Positions 33,279 to 41,997 of a stretch of 64,000 nt of DNA are shown here, one piece after another. The first letter of the stretch is position 1, and each line of letters begins with the position of its first letter. This DNA is from Pedobacter duraquae (GTDB lineage: Bacteria > Bacteroidota > Bacteroidia > Sphingobacteriales > Sphingobacteriaceae), in NCBI RefSeq assembly GCF_004362245.1, contig NZ_SNWM01000003.1, forward strand, positions 434,001 through 498,000, read 5' to 3'. Made by a program: the position numbers and the translations under genes. The notes below the pieces were generated by a model that saw only the letters and a program-made list of their open reading frames with translations, did no database searches and was not told the origin of the DNA.

Positions 33279-34421
33279 ATGATCTATCAATCAACTTACC
33301 AGGCGGCTGTAGTGATTGCTCCTCAGGTGGAAGCAATTTTCGCGCAGCATTTGAATCTGGCAAGGGAAAGTGGAGAAGAGGACCTGGCACCTTTACCTGA
33401 AGCTCGGTTTGTCGAAGTCATAATTGACGCAACTTTCTGGGCTAGCCTTCGTAAGGAAGAAGGGCATTCTCCGAAAATTTCTTTGGCATTTTTACCGCCT
33501 AAACAAGCGGGAAATCCGTTGTTGTTCAAGCAGCGTTTGTTACTTACTCCATCAACATTAGCTAAGATAGCACCTGGAGTTGAACGTGCCGGAATTCACC
33601 TGGGAATTTGGCATGATGGAGACGAGGTCTACATTTGGGGAACTACCACGAGCATACCTAACTTTTGTTTTGTGCTGGATGTTTCTGAACCGAGTTTACT
33701 TGTGATCAAGCACAGGAGGATTTATGGCTTCGGAAAGTTCACTAACGTGGCGGTACTAAAAGGAGAACAGATTAAGATTGTTGATTCGTCCAGCACCAGC
33801 GTGCCGGATACCCCAACGATACTTCTGTCATTATTAGATCTTACTGCACCATCTTATTGGAATGATGCAGTAAATGTGCTAATTCAACTTGCAGTTTCTA
33901 TGCGCGCACATCAGCGAGGAGGAGCATTACTTGTAGTTCCGGATAGCTGTAAAACCTGGTTACATTCCATTATAAAGCCGATACAGTACGACATACAGCC
34001 AGCATTTTCGGGTCTTTCGAAATTATTGAGCCAAGACAGAAAAGAAGCAAGTCAGATTTTTTGGCAAACGGCACTTAAGCGGGAAGTGGAGCATCTTGCA
34101 GGATTAACTGCCGTTGATGGAGCAACAATTGTTAGTGATGGATATGAATTATTGGCTTTCGGTGCCAAGATCGGACGTGCAAAAAACAAAGAAACAGTTG
34201 AAGAGATTTATTTTAGTGAGCCTATTCTAGGAGGTGGTGCGGTAATGATGCACGCATCTAAATTGGGTGGTACACGTCATCTTTCAGCAGCACAATTTGT
34301 TCACGATCAAAATGATGCACTCGCGCTTGTTGCTTCTCAGGATGGTCATTTTACAATTTTCAGCTGGTCTGTACAAAAGCAAAAAGTGCAGGCTCACCGT
34401 ATTGATACCCTACTTTTATAA
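33279..34421 (+). CDS. Diadenylate-cyclase-fold protein (DisA_N/DACNV-like sensor)
   Basis: A 380-residue cytoplasmic protein. The C-terminal third resembles the DisA_N diadenylate cyclase domain: VDGATIVSDGYELLAFGAKI holds the DGA motif (280-282), and GGTRHLSAAQFVHD holds GTRH (331-334), followed by DALALVASQDGHFTIFSW, the usual SDAxxxVVSExG-like strand. The second Arg of the RHR motif is Leu here. The N-terminal 230 residues match what I know as the DACNV arrangement, a probable sensor domain linked to such cyclases. It might make or bind a cyclic dinucleotide; activity is not proven by sequence. No partner gene is obviously coupled: it lies between an ECF sigma factor and a small membrane protein. 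Confidence 0.75.
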   Translation: MIYQSTYQAAVVIAPQVEAIFAQHLNLARESGEEDLAPLPEARFVEVIIDATFWASLRKEEGHSPKISLAFLPPKQAGNPLLFKQRLLLTPSTLAKIAPGVERAGIHLGIWHDGDEVYIWGTTTSIPNFCFVLDVSEPSLLVIKHRRIYGFGKFTNVAVLKGEQIKIVDSSSTSVPDTPTILLSLLDLTAPSYWNDAVNVLIQLAVSMRAHQRGGALLVVPDSCKTWLHSIIKPIQYDIQPAFSGLSKLLSQDRKEASQIFWQTALKREVEHLAGLTAVDGATIVSDGYELLAFGAKIGRAKNKETVEEIYFSEPILGGGAVMMHASKLGGTRHLSAAQFVHDQNDALALVASQDGHFTIFSWSVQKQKVQAHRIDTLLL

Positions 34422-34424
34422 CGT

Positions 34425-34456
34425 AAAAAAAAATCCCGGTACAACCGTACCAGGAT
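34425..34456 (-). terminator. Terminator of the small membrane protein gene
   Basis: ATCCCGGTAC (34433-34442) pairs with GTACCAGGAT (34447-34456), one mismatch, loop AACC. On the minus strand it is followed by nine U. There is no U-run on the plus strand, so it serves the minus-strand gene at 34484, not the cyclase-like gene. Confidence 0.85.
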
Positions 34457-34483
34457 AAAAAATTAATTAATGCCGTTCACATC

Positions 34484-34642
34484 CTAAGAAAGCAGGATCG
34501 CTGTCGTGATCGTGCAAATCAACAGAACGATCATGACAATGCGGTCAGCCTTGATCCATTGTTGTCTGGTCAAAGCTGTTGCAGCTTTCTCTTCTCTATG
34601 CCTTGCATAAGTAGAAAAGAGTGGAGTTAATTTGATCAGCAT
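34484..34642 (-). CDS. Small single-helix membrane protein
   Basis: A 52-residue protein from the ATG at 34642: MLIKLTPLFSTYARHREE, a charged middle, then the helix IVMIVLLICTITTAILLS to the end, so it is a tail-anchored type. An in-frame ATG further upstream (34777) would give 97 residues, but the extra part looks like translated intergenic DNA. A dedicated terminator 27 bases downstream argues that the gene is real. Function unknown. Confidence 0.6.
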   Translation of the reverse strand: MLIKLTPLFSTYARHREEKAATALTRQQWIKADRIVMIVLLICTITTAILLS

Positions 34643-35052
34643 AGGTAGATGTTTAATAGATGTATTTTCTTTAATACAAACTGTGCGCCAAATATTTACG
34701 TAAATGTTAAAATGTTGATAATTTGCGTTTTTTATTAACAAATGCATTTCAAATTGATGGGGGGAGCTTAAAAACAAGGGGTTTAGCGTGTTTTTATGAC
34801 TAGGAGATCATTCACGAGCAGCGTTTTAAGTACCAGTGTCTTCTATTGGCGTCAATTTGTATAATACATTAAACACGATATTTCGTCTATTTACCTTTTT
34901 TTAATTGAAATGTCGTAGACGACAGTGTCTTTCTCACCTTTTCTCATAATCTACTTTCTGATTTTTTTCTTGATCATGATTTTTATGTTAAAATTATTGT
35001 CCTGTAATACAGTAGGTTAAAGCCATTTTGTGAGTTTGTACAGTACTATGTA
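34643..35052. other. AT-rich gap between the small membrane protein and padR
   Basis: No gene visible. A small palindrome, TGTCG-TAGA-CGACA at 34911-34924, and a distant TCGTCTA/TAGACGA pair may be regulatory. The padR promoter follows at 35053. Confidence 0.5.
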
Positions 35053-35084
35053 TTGCATATTACCTTATAAAGCATATATCTTTG
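35053..35084 (+). promoter_or_regulatory. padR-pspC promoter, predicted leaderless
   Basis: TTG (35053-35055), 21 bases, then TATCTTTG (35077-35084), an exact TAnnTTTG. Only four bases separate the box from the ATG at 35089, so transcription should start at or within a base or two of the start codon. Confidence 0.7.
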
Positions 35085-35088
35085 TATT

Positions 35089-35421
35089 ATGATAGCAGAA
35101 AATACGCAAACGCAAATGCGAAAGGGCATACTAGAATATTGTGTGCTGCTTATAATATCGAAGGGAGAAATTTATGCCTCCGATATCATCGCTGAATTAA
35201 GACAAGCTAAACTGCTTGTTGTCGAAGGAACCTTATACCCTTTGTTGACCAGACTTAAGAACAATGGCTTGTTAAGTTATAACTGGGTAGAGTCCACCTC
35301 AGGCCCACCAAGAAAATATTATCTGCTTACACCGGAAGGTAAAGAAATTTTGAATAAACTGGATATGACCTGGATGGAATTATCTTATGCAATAGAAACA
35401 TCTAAACAAATGAAATCATGA
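35089..35421 (+). CDS. PadR-family transcriptional regulator
   Basis: A 110-residue winged-helix repressor: GILEYCVLLIISKGEIYASDIIAEL is helices 1-2, VVEGTLYPLLTRLKNNGLLSYNW the recognition helix and wing, and GPPRKYYLLTPEGKEIL the conserved PadR wing. Short PadR proteins paired with PspC/HAAS membrane proteins are common, and they usually repress their own operon. The stop overlaps the next gene by 4 bases (ATGA). Confidence 0.95.
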   Translation: MIAENTQTQMRKGILEYCVLLIISKGEIYASDIIAELRQAKLLVVEGTLYPLLTRLKNNGLLSYNWVESTSGPPRKYYLLTPEGKEILNKLDMTWMELSYAIETSKQMKS

Positions 35422-36950
35422 AAAAGACGCTCAATATTAATATCGGTAATTCTATTATCCATATAGAGGAAGATGCCTACGAAACATTAACCACATATCT
35501 TAACGAGGTTAAAGCACATTTTTCAAGTAGTGCGGATGATTTTGAAATTGTAACAGATATTGAAAATAGGATTGCAGAAATGTTTACTGAGATCCTTTCA
35601 AGAGATCAGCGTCAGGTTGTGGAACTCGCCGATGTACAGGTTATAATTGCTCAAATGGGATCTGTTAAGGACTTTGAGCAGATAGATGAAGACGCTACAG
35701 GAGAAATTCCGGTACAAGACGGCATTAAGAAACTTTATCGTGATACTGACCATGCCATTATTGCTGGTGTATGCGCTGGACTTGCTCATTACATACACAT
35801 CGATGAACGTTGGATTCGTGTGATAATGCTGATTAGTATTTTTCTAGGTGGTTCGGGAATACTAGCTTATATTGTGATGTGGATCATCGTTCCAAGAGCC
35901 GTGAGCAGGTCGGAAAAGATGTACATGCGTGGAGAAGCATTGAACTTGCAGGGTTTTTTCAGGAATTTTGAAGAAGAATTGGCAGCAAATCAACTGATGA
36001 AACGCTCAGGAGGTTTTATCCGGGAAGTCGTATCGGCATTGGATCGATTTATAGGTGTACTTGGTAAAACGATAGTCAAAGTAGTAGCAATAATCATTAT
36101 TATCATGGGGTCATGCTTCCTGCTTTCACTTTTCATTACGTTGGCTGTTTTATTAGGGATTTGGGATGCGAATCCATATGAGTTTTTCCCCCTGAACATT
36201 GTCAGTGCGGCTTATCTAACACAGATTATTTTCGCATTTTTTATCACACTTGCTATACCATTGATCGCTTTGGTTTTGTTCTCTATCCGCGTAGCTTTCA
36301 ATAGTAAAGCGTTAAACAAAACAGTTTCTTATGGATTACTGATAGTTTGGCTGGCAGGGGTGATGGCAAGCATATTTTATGTGGCTAAAGTAACAACAGA
36401 ATTTAAAGAGCAGGCAGAATTTACACAGGTTAGACCGTTGGCTCCTTATCCTGTATATGATGTCAGAGTAGATCGTACTATGTTTCTTAACCATGAAGAT
36501 AGTTTACGATATCACATCACAGCGGAGCGTTATGCTGGTAAAGTAATCATCAGCGACGACCATGGGCCGTTTACAACCCCAAGTCGTGTGGGGCTTCAAA
36601 TTGAGAAAAGCGATAATGGAAAGGTAAGCCTAACTCAAAATTACAGTGCGCACGGAAAAACATTTGCAATGGCATTAAAAAATGCACAGAATATTGAATA
36701 TGGATTTTCGCAACAGGATTCGGTGCTTAATTTTAGTCCTAAACTTCATCTGAATAAGTTCAGTAACTGGAGGGATCAGCGGGTAGTATTGGTGCTTAGG
36801 GTTCCTGTCGGAACAAAGTTGAATATCAAAAAAGATGTCAGCTATTCTCTTGATAGATACGGGTCATGGTCTTGCGATTCTTACGATGATGACAGTAATG
36901 ATTTCAGGGTATGGGAAATGACGGATGAGGGACTGAAATGTAAAGAATAA
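35418..36950 (+). CDS. PspC-domain membrane protein
   Basis: A 510-residue inner-membrane protein. Residues about 1-95 form a HAAS-like acidic helical region (NINIGNSIIHIEEDAYETL, FEIVTDIENRIAEMF). The PspC domain follows (about 100-162: KKLYRDTDHAIIAGVCAGLAHY, then WIRVIMLI and VMWIIVP). Three more helices lie at about 215-325, then one near 335, and a periplasmic beta-rich tail. In this family the PspC segment is linked to envelope-stress sensing. Co-translation with PadR suggests the two form a sensor-repressor pair; the signal is unknown. Confidence 0.9.
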   Translation: MKKTLNINIGNSIIHIEEDAYETLTTYLNEVKAHFSSSADDFEIVTDIENRIAEMFTEILSRDQRQVVELADVQVIIAQMGSVKDFEQIDEDATGEIPVQDGIKKLYRDTDHAIIAGVCAGLAHYIHIDERWIRVIMLISIFLGGSGILAYIVMWIIVPRAVSRSEKMYMRGEALNLQGFFRNFEEELAANQLMKRSGGFIREVVSALDRFIGVLGKTIVKVVAIIIIIMGSCFLLSLFITLAVLLGIWDANPYEFFPLNIVSAAYLTQIIFAFFITLAIPLIALVLFSIRVAFNSKALNKTVSYGLLIVWLAGVMASIFYVAKVTTEFKEQAEFTQVRPLAPYPVYDVRVDRTMFLNHEDSLRYHITAERYAGKVIISDDHGPFTTPSRVGLQIEKSDNGKVSLTQNYSAHGKTFAMALKNAQNIEYGFSQQDSVLNFSPKLHLNKFSNWRDQRVVLVLRVPVGTKLNIKKDVSYSLDRYGSWSCDSYDDDSNDFRVWEMTDEGLKCKE

Positions 36951-36987
36951 TAAACAAGGGAAGATCTGATCTTCCCTTGTTTATTTT
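36949..36987. terminator. Bidirectional terminator after the PspC gene
   Basis: AATAAACAAGGGAAGATC (36949-36966) is perfectly complementary to 36968-36985, an 18-bp stem with almost no loop, followed by more T. It overlaps the PspC stop codon and also ends the convergent gene at 36996. Confidence 0.93.
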
Positions 36988-36995
36988 GCATCATG

Positions 36996-39713
36996 TTATT
37001 TTACGATGTACCTGAAAACCGTCCGGGCGATATTTCCATTTTTATCAATACCTTCAACAACGGCCTTGTAATTTCCTTTGCCGTCTGCATTGAAAAATTC
37101 AAATGACGTTGCCCCCGTAACAGGATCAGTAATAACTTTTGGGTTCCAATAAATGGTAGTTCTAAGATCGTTCTTTGCAATAAAGGTGGCGGTATATTTA
37201 GGAGAATAGAACTCGCGTTGTTTACTGTAACCCTTCGGCATCAGTGTAACCTCGTTGTTTTTAGGCATTAGCTTTTTCAGATCCTCCATGCTCATTTTGC
37301 TCTTCACAACTTTTTTCATATTGATGGATACAATTCCACTCGTACCGTAAGTTCTGTTTACCGTACCCAACTGGTCTTTTAAAAAGATTTCAATTGACTC
37401 TATTTCGTTAACATTGACAGAATTGATGGCATATAGATCAACGGGGTTTCCAGCGATGAAAATACCTACAGGCGTCCGACCACCGGCATTATAGTCGCGT
37501 GTAATATAAAACTGATTCTCAAAAAAAGTAAGCCCCATTGCCATTGTTTTTAAACAAGTGACAAGATCCCTGCAGTCTTTAAGTCGTTCAGGCTCTATGA
37601 TGTGTTCAGGCATATTGCCTAAACTACTCAAGGCAGGATAGTCGGCGTGACTTATCTTTTTTATCGCTGCTCCTTTGATGACAACCTCTTTCAGGTTGCG
37701 CATATAGCTGTATTGTTTTTTGCTATTGCTTAAGTAGTTTGATAGTGTACTATCAATGTTCATCACTTCGTCTGGAGCATTTACATTTGTTGTGATTTCA
37801 GCGCCAGGTGCCTGATCAACCATAATCATCATGTTGTTTGATCCCGCAACGAATCTACTGGTGATTACCACTTGTGACGAATCTGGGATATTGAGGTTCT
37901 TAAACGCAAAGAGACCAGAGTTGCTTGTTAATGTTTCAGCGGATATAGACTTTCCAGAAACGGTTAAGCGCATCGCTCCTTTTTTCACAGGCATTCCAGT
38001 CCTGTCCCTTAGAATACCTGTAATGTCCATTCCCTGCTCAGGTAGATATACGACGGCGGGCAGTTTGTCCTGGAGGATCTCTTTGTAAGAGAATCTTCTG
38101 TAGCCCTGTGTAAGCATAAGTATATCTAGTTCTGCGAGTTTTTTGTCGTCAGTTTTATTAAAATAATAGTTAGGTTTCTCGACGTAACCTTTTAAATCGG
38201 ATGTAAGTAATAACGAGCTTAGGATTGTTGTTTCAGCATTTTCATCAGCAGGGACTTTTGTCTCGTCTGTAACGCTTACTGAAAAGTCTCCAGCCAGTTT
38301 TTGTGTGGCATTTTTAGCGGACACAGTCATCTTGACTTTTTGCCTGGGCTTGTAAGCAGGCAAGTCGGTTTGAACTGCCAATGCTATTGCTTCTTTATGC
38401 ATCAGAAAAGTGATCCGCTCGCTAACTGGTTCTCCAGTAGCAGAAAATAAAGTTACCTGTACAATTCCTGATGGGAATTTATCTTTGGGAATCTTCGCTG
38501 AAGTCACCTGATTTTGCAGAGACGTTTGCGCAGCATAATAGACGATGTTGTTGTGCTGCGCTACTAAATACAGCGCTTTGCCTTTATGCTCGTTGAAGTA
38601 CGGTTCATTCGCAATGATCTTAACGTTTAAGGATTCTGTAGGCCCGTTAACTACTTGCAGGTTTACGCCTGATTCTTTGGCTACCGGTAATGCAAATGTT
38701 TTTTTACTCCCGTCCTTGAATGTCACATTTGCTTTATAAGTTTTGGCCGGATCTGGATTTAAGTAAAACGATCCCATACCTGCGTGTGATGAAGTTATAG
38801 TAGTCACCTGATTACCATCATTGTCTACAATGGTTCCGGTAAGGTCAATTCCCAGTCCAGTGCCCTTTAATGCTTTAAAAGCAATCTGTGTTGGCACTCC
38901 TTTGTACAATTCGCCTCCCTCGGGGAAAAACTGGAGGTCGTTCTCGGCAACTATTGGAGTAATTTCAAAGCTAGTATTCACTACCTCCTTATCGGACATG
39001 ATAATATCGGTTAGCAACTCTCCTTTTTTTATATATGATCCTTTTTTTGAATTGATTTCTACAGTCAAAAATCCATTTTGGTCAGTTGTTCCCTTACCCT
39101 GGGCAACCAAGTCGTAAGAAGAAATCATTTTCCAACTAACTGGCCGGTTTGCCAAGGCAATTTTTTCTTCATTCTTAAACTGAATCTTTGCTGTGACAAC
39201 CTGTCCTTTTTCAGTTTGGGTAGTTGTGTATTTTATGTTTGTCAGGGCTGCTTTATCAATCGCATTTCCAATAGGAATTGTCTTCGTAAAGAAGTAGTCT
39301 GCTGAAAAGTTTAACATCCACAATGTATACGCACGTACATAGTAATTTCCCTGTTTAAAGTTGGTTGGATCTACAGGCATGTTGCCATAAGCTACACCAT
39401 TGTTGACAGGAAGTTTAAGGGTGTTGATCAGCGAATCCTTGCTGTTCATAATGTCAACATAAACAATCTTGCTAAGCGGTGATAACATGTTTTGTTGCGT
39501 TGTTAAATACGCTTTAAACCAAATTGTATCTGCAACACTATAGTAAGGCTTATCAAAATGCAGGTACACTTTTTCCAATGGTTCCGTATCTGAAAGCTTC
39601 TTTGTCTTCTGAAGGATGTTTTTTAACACTGTAGTATCCTGTTGGGCGAAGCCCGAAAAATGACAGCCCAGGAAGAATAGAAATAGGAAGGGTATAACTT
39701 TGTAATAATTCAT
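36996..39713 (-). CDS. Secreted MG2-like / carboxypeptidase-regulatory / plug-like protein
   Basis: A 905-residue exported protein with signal peptide (MNYYKVIPFLFLFFLGCHFSGFAQ). Residues about 40-140 carry the macroglobulin-like MG2 opening (EKVYLHFDKPYYSVADTIWF). Further beta-sandwich repeats follow, then a carboxypeptidase-regulatory-like segment (MDITGILRDRTGMPVKKGAM) and, near 675-810, a stretch resembling a TonB-receptor plug (LKEVVIKGAAIK, VGIFIAGNPVDLYAI, NEIESIEIFLKDQLG, YGTSGIVSINMKK) but no beta-barrel after it. This mosaic recurs in Bacteroidota; function is unknown, perhaps an envelope scaffold. The tail FVFRYIVK-like strand ends the protein. Confidence 0.82.
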   Translation of the reverse strand: MNYYKVIPFLFLFFLGCHFSGFAQQDTTVLKNILQKTKKLSDTEPLEKVYLHFDKPYYSVADTIWFKAYLTTQQNMLSPLSKIVYVDIMNSKDSLINTLKLPVNNGVAYGNMPVDPTNFKQGNYYVRAYTLWMLNFSADYFFTKTIPIGNAIDKAALTNIKYTTTQTEKGQVVTAKIQFKNEEKIALANRPVSWKMISSYDLVAQGKGTTDQNGFLTVEINSKKGSYIKKGELLTDIIMSDKEVVNTSFEITPIVAENDLQFFPEGGELYKGVPTQIAFKALKGTGLGIDLTGTIVDNDGNQVTTITSSHAGMGSFYLNPDPAKTYKANVTFKDGSKKTFALPVAKESGVNLQVVNGPTESLNVKIIANEPYFNEHKGKALYLVAQHNNIVYYAAQTSLQNQVTSAKIPKDKFPSGIVQVTLFSATGEPVSERITFLMHKEAIALAVQTDLPAYKPRQKVKMTVSAKNATQKLAGDFSVSVTDETKVPADENAETTILSSLLLTSDLKGYVEKPNYYFNKTDDKKLAELDILMLTQGYRRFSYKEILQDKLPAVVYLPEQGMDITGILRDRTGMPVKKGAMRLTVSGKSISAETLTSNSGLFAFKNLNIPDSSQVVITSRFVAGSNNMMIMVDQAPGAEITTNVNAPDEVMNIDSTLSNYLSNSKKQYSYMRNLKEVVIKGAAIKKISHADYPALSSLGNMPEHIIEPERLKDCRDLVTCLKTMAMGLTFFENQFYITRDYNAGGRTPVGIFIAGNPVDLYAINSVNVNEIESIEIFLKDQLGTVNRTYGTSGIVSINMKKVVKSKMSMEDLKKLMPKNNEVTLMPKGYSKQREFYSPKYTATFIAKNDLRTTIYWNPKVITDPVTGATSFEFFNADGKGNYKAVVEGIDKNGNIARTVFRYIVK

Positions 39714-39824
39714 GTATTAAATTTAACCGGAATAATAGGCTAATATATTGAAATATAGCCGGGGCTCTATATTTTTCAGTTAGTTTAACATATTTTGACA
39801 TTTTAAAAAGAGAATCCGTGCCAT

Positions 39825-39852
39825 AAAAAAGGCATCGATAAATGTCGATGCC
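39825..39852 (-). terminator. Terminator of the nitroreductase gene
   Basis: GGCATCGA (39831-39838) pairs with TCGATGCC (39845-39852), loop TAAATG; six U follow on the minus strand. It lies 23 bases after the stop at 39876. Confidence 0.88.
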
Positions 39853-39875
39853 GTTTTGTTGTCTTTGAATCTTGT

Positions 39876-40508
39876 TTATTTGTACTCGATTACAAATTGT
39901 TCTTTGGGGGTGCGAACTTTTTTAAGATTTACCAACCAATCTGCAGAAGCATCTCTAAATCCCAAAGCCAGGATGGTTGTGCTTCTCAAACCAAGTTCGT
40001 TTAAGCCTAGCAACTCATCAAGCTGTGCTGGATTGAAGCCTTCCATTGGCGTAGCGTCAACACCTAATAAAGCGGCCTCTGCCAAGGCGATACCAAAGCC
40101 TATGTAAGCTTGTTTTGCTGCATGATGGAAATTTTCCTCAGCAGTTTTATTGGTATATGCACCTACAAGCATATTCTCGTAATCTGCAGTAGTGCTGGCA
40201 GGAAGACCACGCTCAGTATTGGCATTAGCAAAAACACTTCGGATTCGCTCTTCCGTGTAATTGTCCCAAGCCGCAAAAATAAGCAGGTGAGATCCATCGA
40301 TAATTTGAGATTGGTTATTAGCAATCGGAGCAATTTTAGCCTTCAAATCAGCGTTCGATACTACAATTACTTTGAAAGGCTGTAAACCCGATGAAGTAGG
40401 AGCCAGGTGAGCTGCTTCTACAATCTGATCAACATTTTCTTGCGGCACAACCCGTCCAGTCATTTTTTTTGTAGCGTAGCGCCACTTTAATGCATTTATT
40501 AAGCTCAT
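39876..40508 (-). CDS. NAD(P)H-dependent nitroreductase-family oxidoreductase
   Basis: About 210 residues from the ATG at 40508 (MSLINALKWRYATKKMTGR). The FMN-binding nitroreductase motifs are WRYATKKM near the N-terminus, APTSSGLQPFKVIVV (about 36-50) and the C-terminal LGLRSTTILALGFRD. It probably reduces quinones or nitro compounds with FMN as a homodimer. An in-frame ATG at 40550 is rejected because a -7 box (40538-40545) lies inside that extension. Confidence 0.93.
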   Translation of the reverse strand: MSLINALKWRYATKKMTGRVVPQENVDQIVEAAHLAPTSSGLQPFKVIVVSNADLKAKIAPIANNQSQIIDGSHLLIFAAWDNYTEERIRSVFANANTERGLPASTTADYENMLVGAYTNKTAEENFHHAAKQAYIGFGIALAEAALLGVDATPMEGFNPAQLDELLGLNELGLRSTTILALGFRDASADWLVNLKKVRTPKEQFVIEYK

Positions 40509-40537
40509 ATGAAATTTCTTTTTGATAACGGTGTTAG

Positions 40538-40545
40538 CAAATGTA
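40538..40545 (-). promoter_or_regulatory. -7 box of the nitroreductase gene
   Basis: On the minus strand TACATTTG matches TAnnTTTG exactly. The transcript would start near 40531, giving a leader of about 23 bases to the ATG at 40508. Confidence 0.55.
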
Positions 40546-40771
40546 CTCATGTTATGTTTAAGCGTGAAGAAAAGCTTAAGCTTTGACTTTAAAATGATAC
40601 CGTTTATCCTTTGAATTATATGCTTTAAAAATATTTCAATTTTACATCCTAAAAGCGTTACTTTGTTATGCTTGCATAAGTAATTGTATTGTAAAACTTA
40701 CCAACAAGAATTTTGTTGTACGTGTATCTTTTGCGGATGCAGCGCTTTTATTTATCAACTAACCAAATATT

Positions 40772-41986
40772 ATGAAAAGGATTTTATTAAGTTTTCTAAC
40801 GATTATGCCTTTTGTTGGGTTCTCCCAATCTTTTCAGGTCAATCTTCAGGGCCACAAACAAATCGCCATGGGCGGTGCCGGAACTGGGGTAGCACTGGAT
40901 GAGGCTTCAGTTTTTTTTAACCCGGGTGCCGTATCATTCTTAAAACAGAATGGTGTTCAAGGCGGTATCAGTGCATTGTATCTTAAAACGGGCTTTAGAG
41001 AGACCGGCTCAAACATCACAGAATATAACAAAGACAGAATAGCACCGCCATTTCAGGCCTACGCAGTTTTTGGTAATCCGGCAAACAGACTCCGTTTCGG
41101 TATTGGTGTTTATACCCCATTTGGAGGTGCCATGCATTATGATGAGAACTGGACTGGAAAGTATACTGTAACCTCCCTAGATCTACAAGCGGTATATATT
41201 CAACCAACCTTAAGTTTGAAACTTACGGATCAGATAGGTATTGGAGCAGGGCTGGTATATGCGCTTGGTAAAGTAGATTTGCAGCGTGCGGTTCCCTTAA
41301 CATTAAGCACAGGACAGTCTGGTACAGCACAGTTAAAAGGTGACACCAAAGATTTTGGTTGGAACGCTGGTATTTATGTTAAAACATTGTCAGGTGTTTC
41401 CATTGGTATTACGCACAGATCTCAAGTAACAGCAAATGTGAAAGACGGCGATGCAATTTTTGTTGTGCCTGCTTCAGTAGCATCAACTTTCCCAACAAAA
41501 TTTACGGCTTCACTTCCTTTGCCTGCTACTACAACACTGGGTTTAGGTTTTTATCCGTCGGAGAAAACAACAATTGCCGTTGATGCAAATTGGGTACATT
41601 GGCATAAATACGAAGAACTTGCGTTTGATTACGACAACAATACGCGTATTCCGGATACTAAGTCACCAAGAAATTATCATGATGCTGGTGTAATACGTGT
41701 TGGTATCCAAAATTTAACTACAACTAAACTGGCTCTTAGAGCTGGTGTAGCTTATGCTTTCACACCCGTAGGAAAAGGTTATGTTACTCCAGAAGTACCT
41801 GATGCCAATCGTGTATTACTTAGCGCAGGACTAGGTTATATGCCAACATCCCGTTTCGGTATCGACCTTTCATTCCTTTACGAGAATGTCCTTTCAAGAA
41901 CAGAGAAGAATATCGAAACCAACCTGGACGGTACTTTCAAGACAGTAGCATACATTCCAGGAATCTCTCTTTCTTATAAATTTTAG
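40772..41986 (+). CDS. FadL/OmpP1/TodX-family outer-membrane transporter
   Basis: A 404-residue beta-barrel protein with signal peptide MKRILLSFLTIMPFVGFSQS. GHKQIAMGGAGTGVALDEASVFFNPGAV is split over the typical N-terminal hatch (NPA-like motif: FNPG), followed by the barrel and an aromatic end (GISLSYKF). FadL proteins let long-chain fatty acids and other hydrophobic molecules cross the outer membrane. The SGNH hydrolase gene starts 11 bases after it, which suggests uptake of fatty acids freed by that enzyme. Confidence 0.92.
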   Translation: MKRILLSFLTIMPFVGFSQSFQVNLQGHKQIAMGGAGTGVALDEASVFFNPGAVSFLKQNGVQGGISALYLKTGFRETGSNITEYNKDRIAPPFQAYAVFGNPANRLRFGIGVYTPFGGAMHYDENWTGKYTVTSLDLQAVYIQPTLSLKLTDQIGIGAGLVYALGKVDLQRAVPLTLSTGQSGTAQLKGDTKDFGWNAGIYVKTLSGVSIGITHRSQVTANVKDGDAIFVVPASVASTFPTKFTASLPLPATTTLGLGFYPSEKTTIAVDANWVHWHKYEELAFDYDNNTRIPDTKSPRNYHDAGVIRVGIQNLTTTKLALRAGVAYAFTPVGKGYVTPEVPDANRVLLSAGLGYMPTSRFGIDLSFLYENVLSRTEKNIETNLDGTFKTVAYIPGISLSYKF

Positions 41987-41997
41987 CCATACCTAAC

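Noticed and set aside
40509..40550. Upstream ATG for the nitroreductase
   Set aside because: An exact -7 box lies at 40538-40545, and the family normally begins at the later Met.
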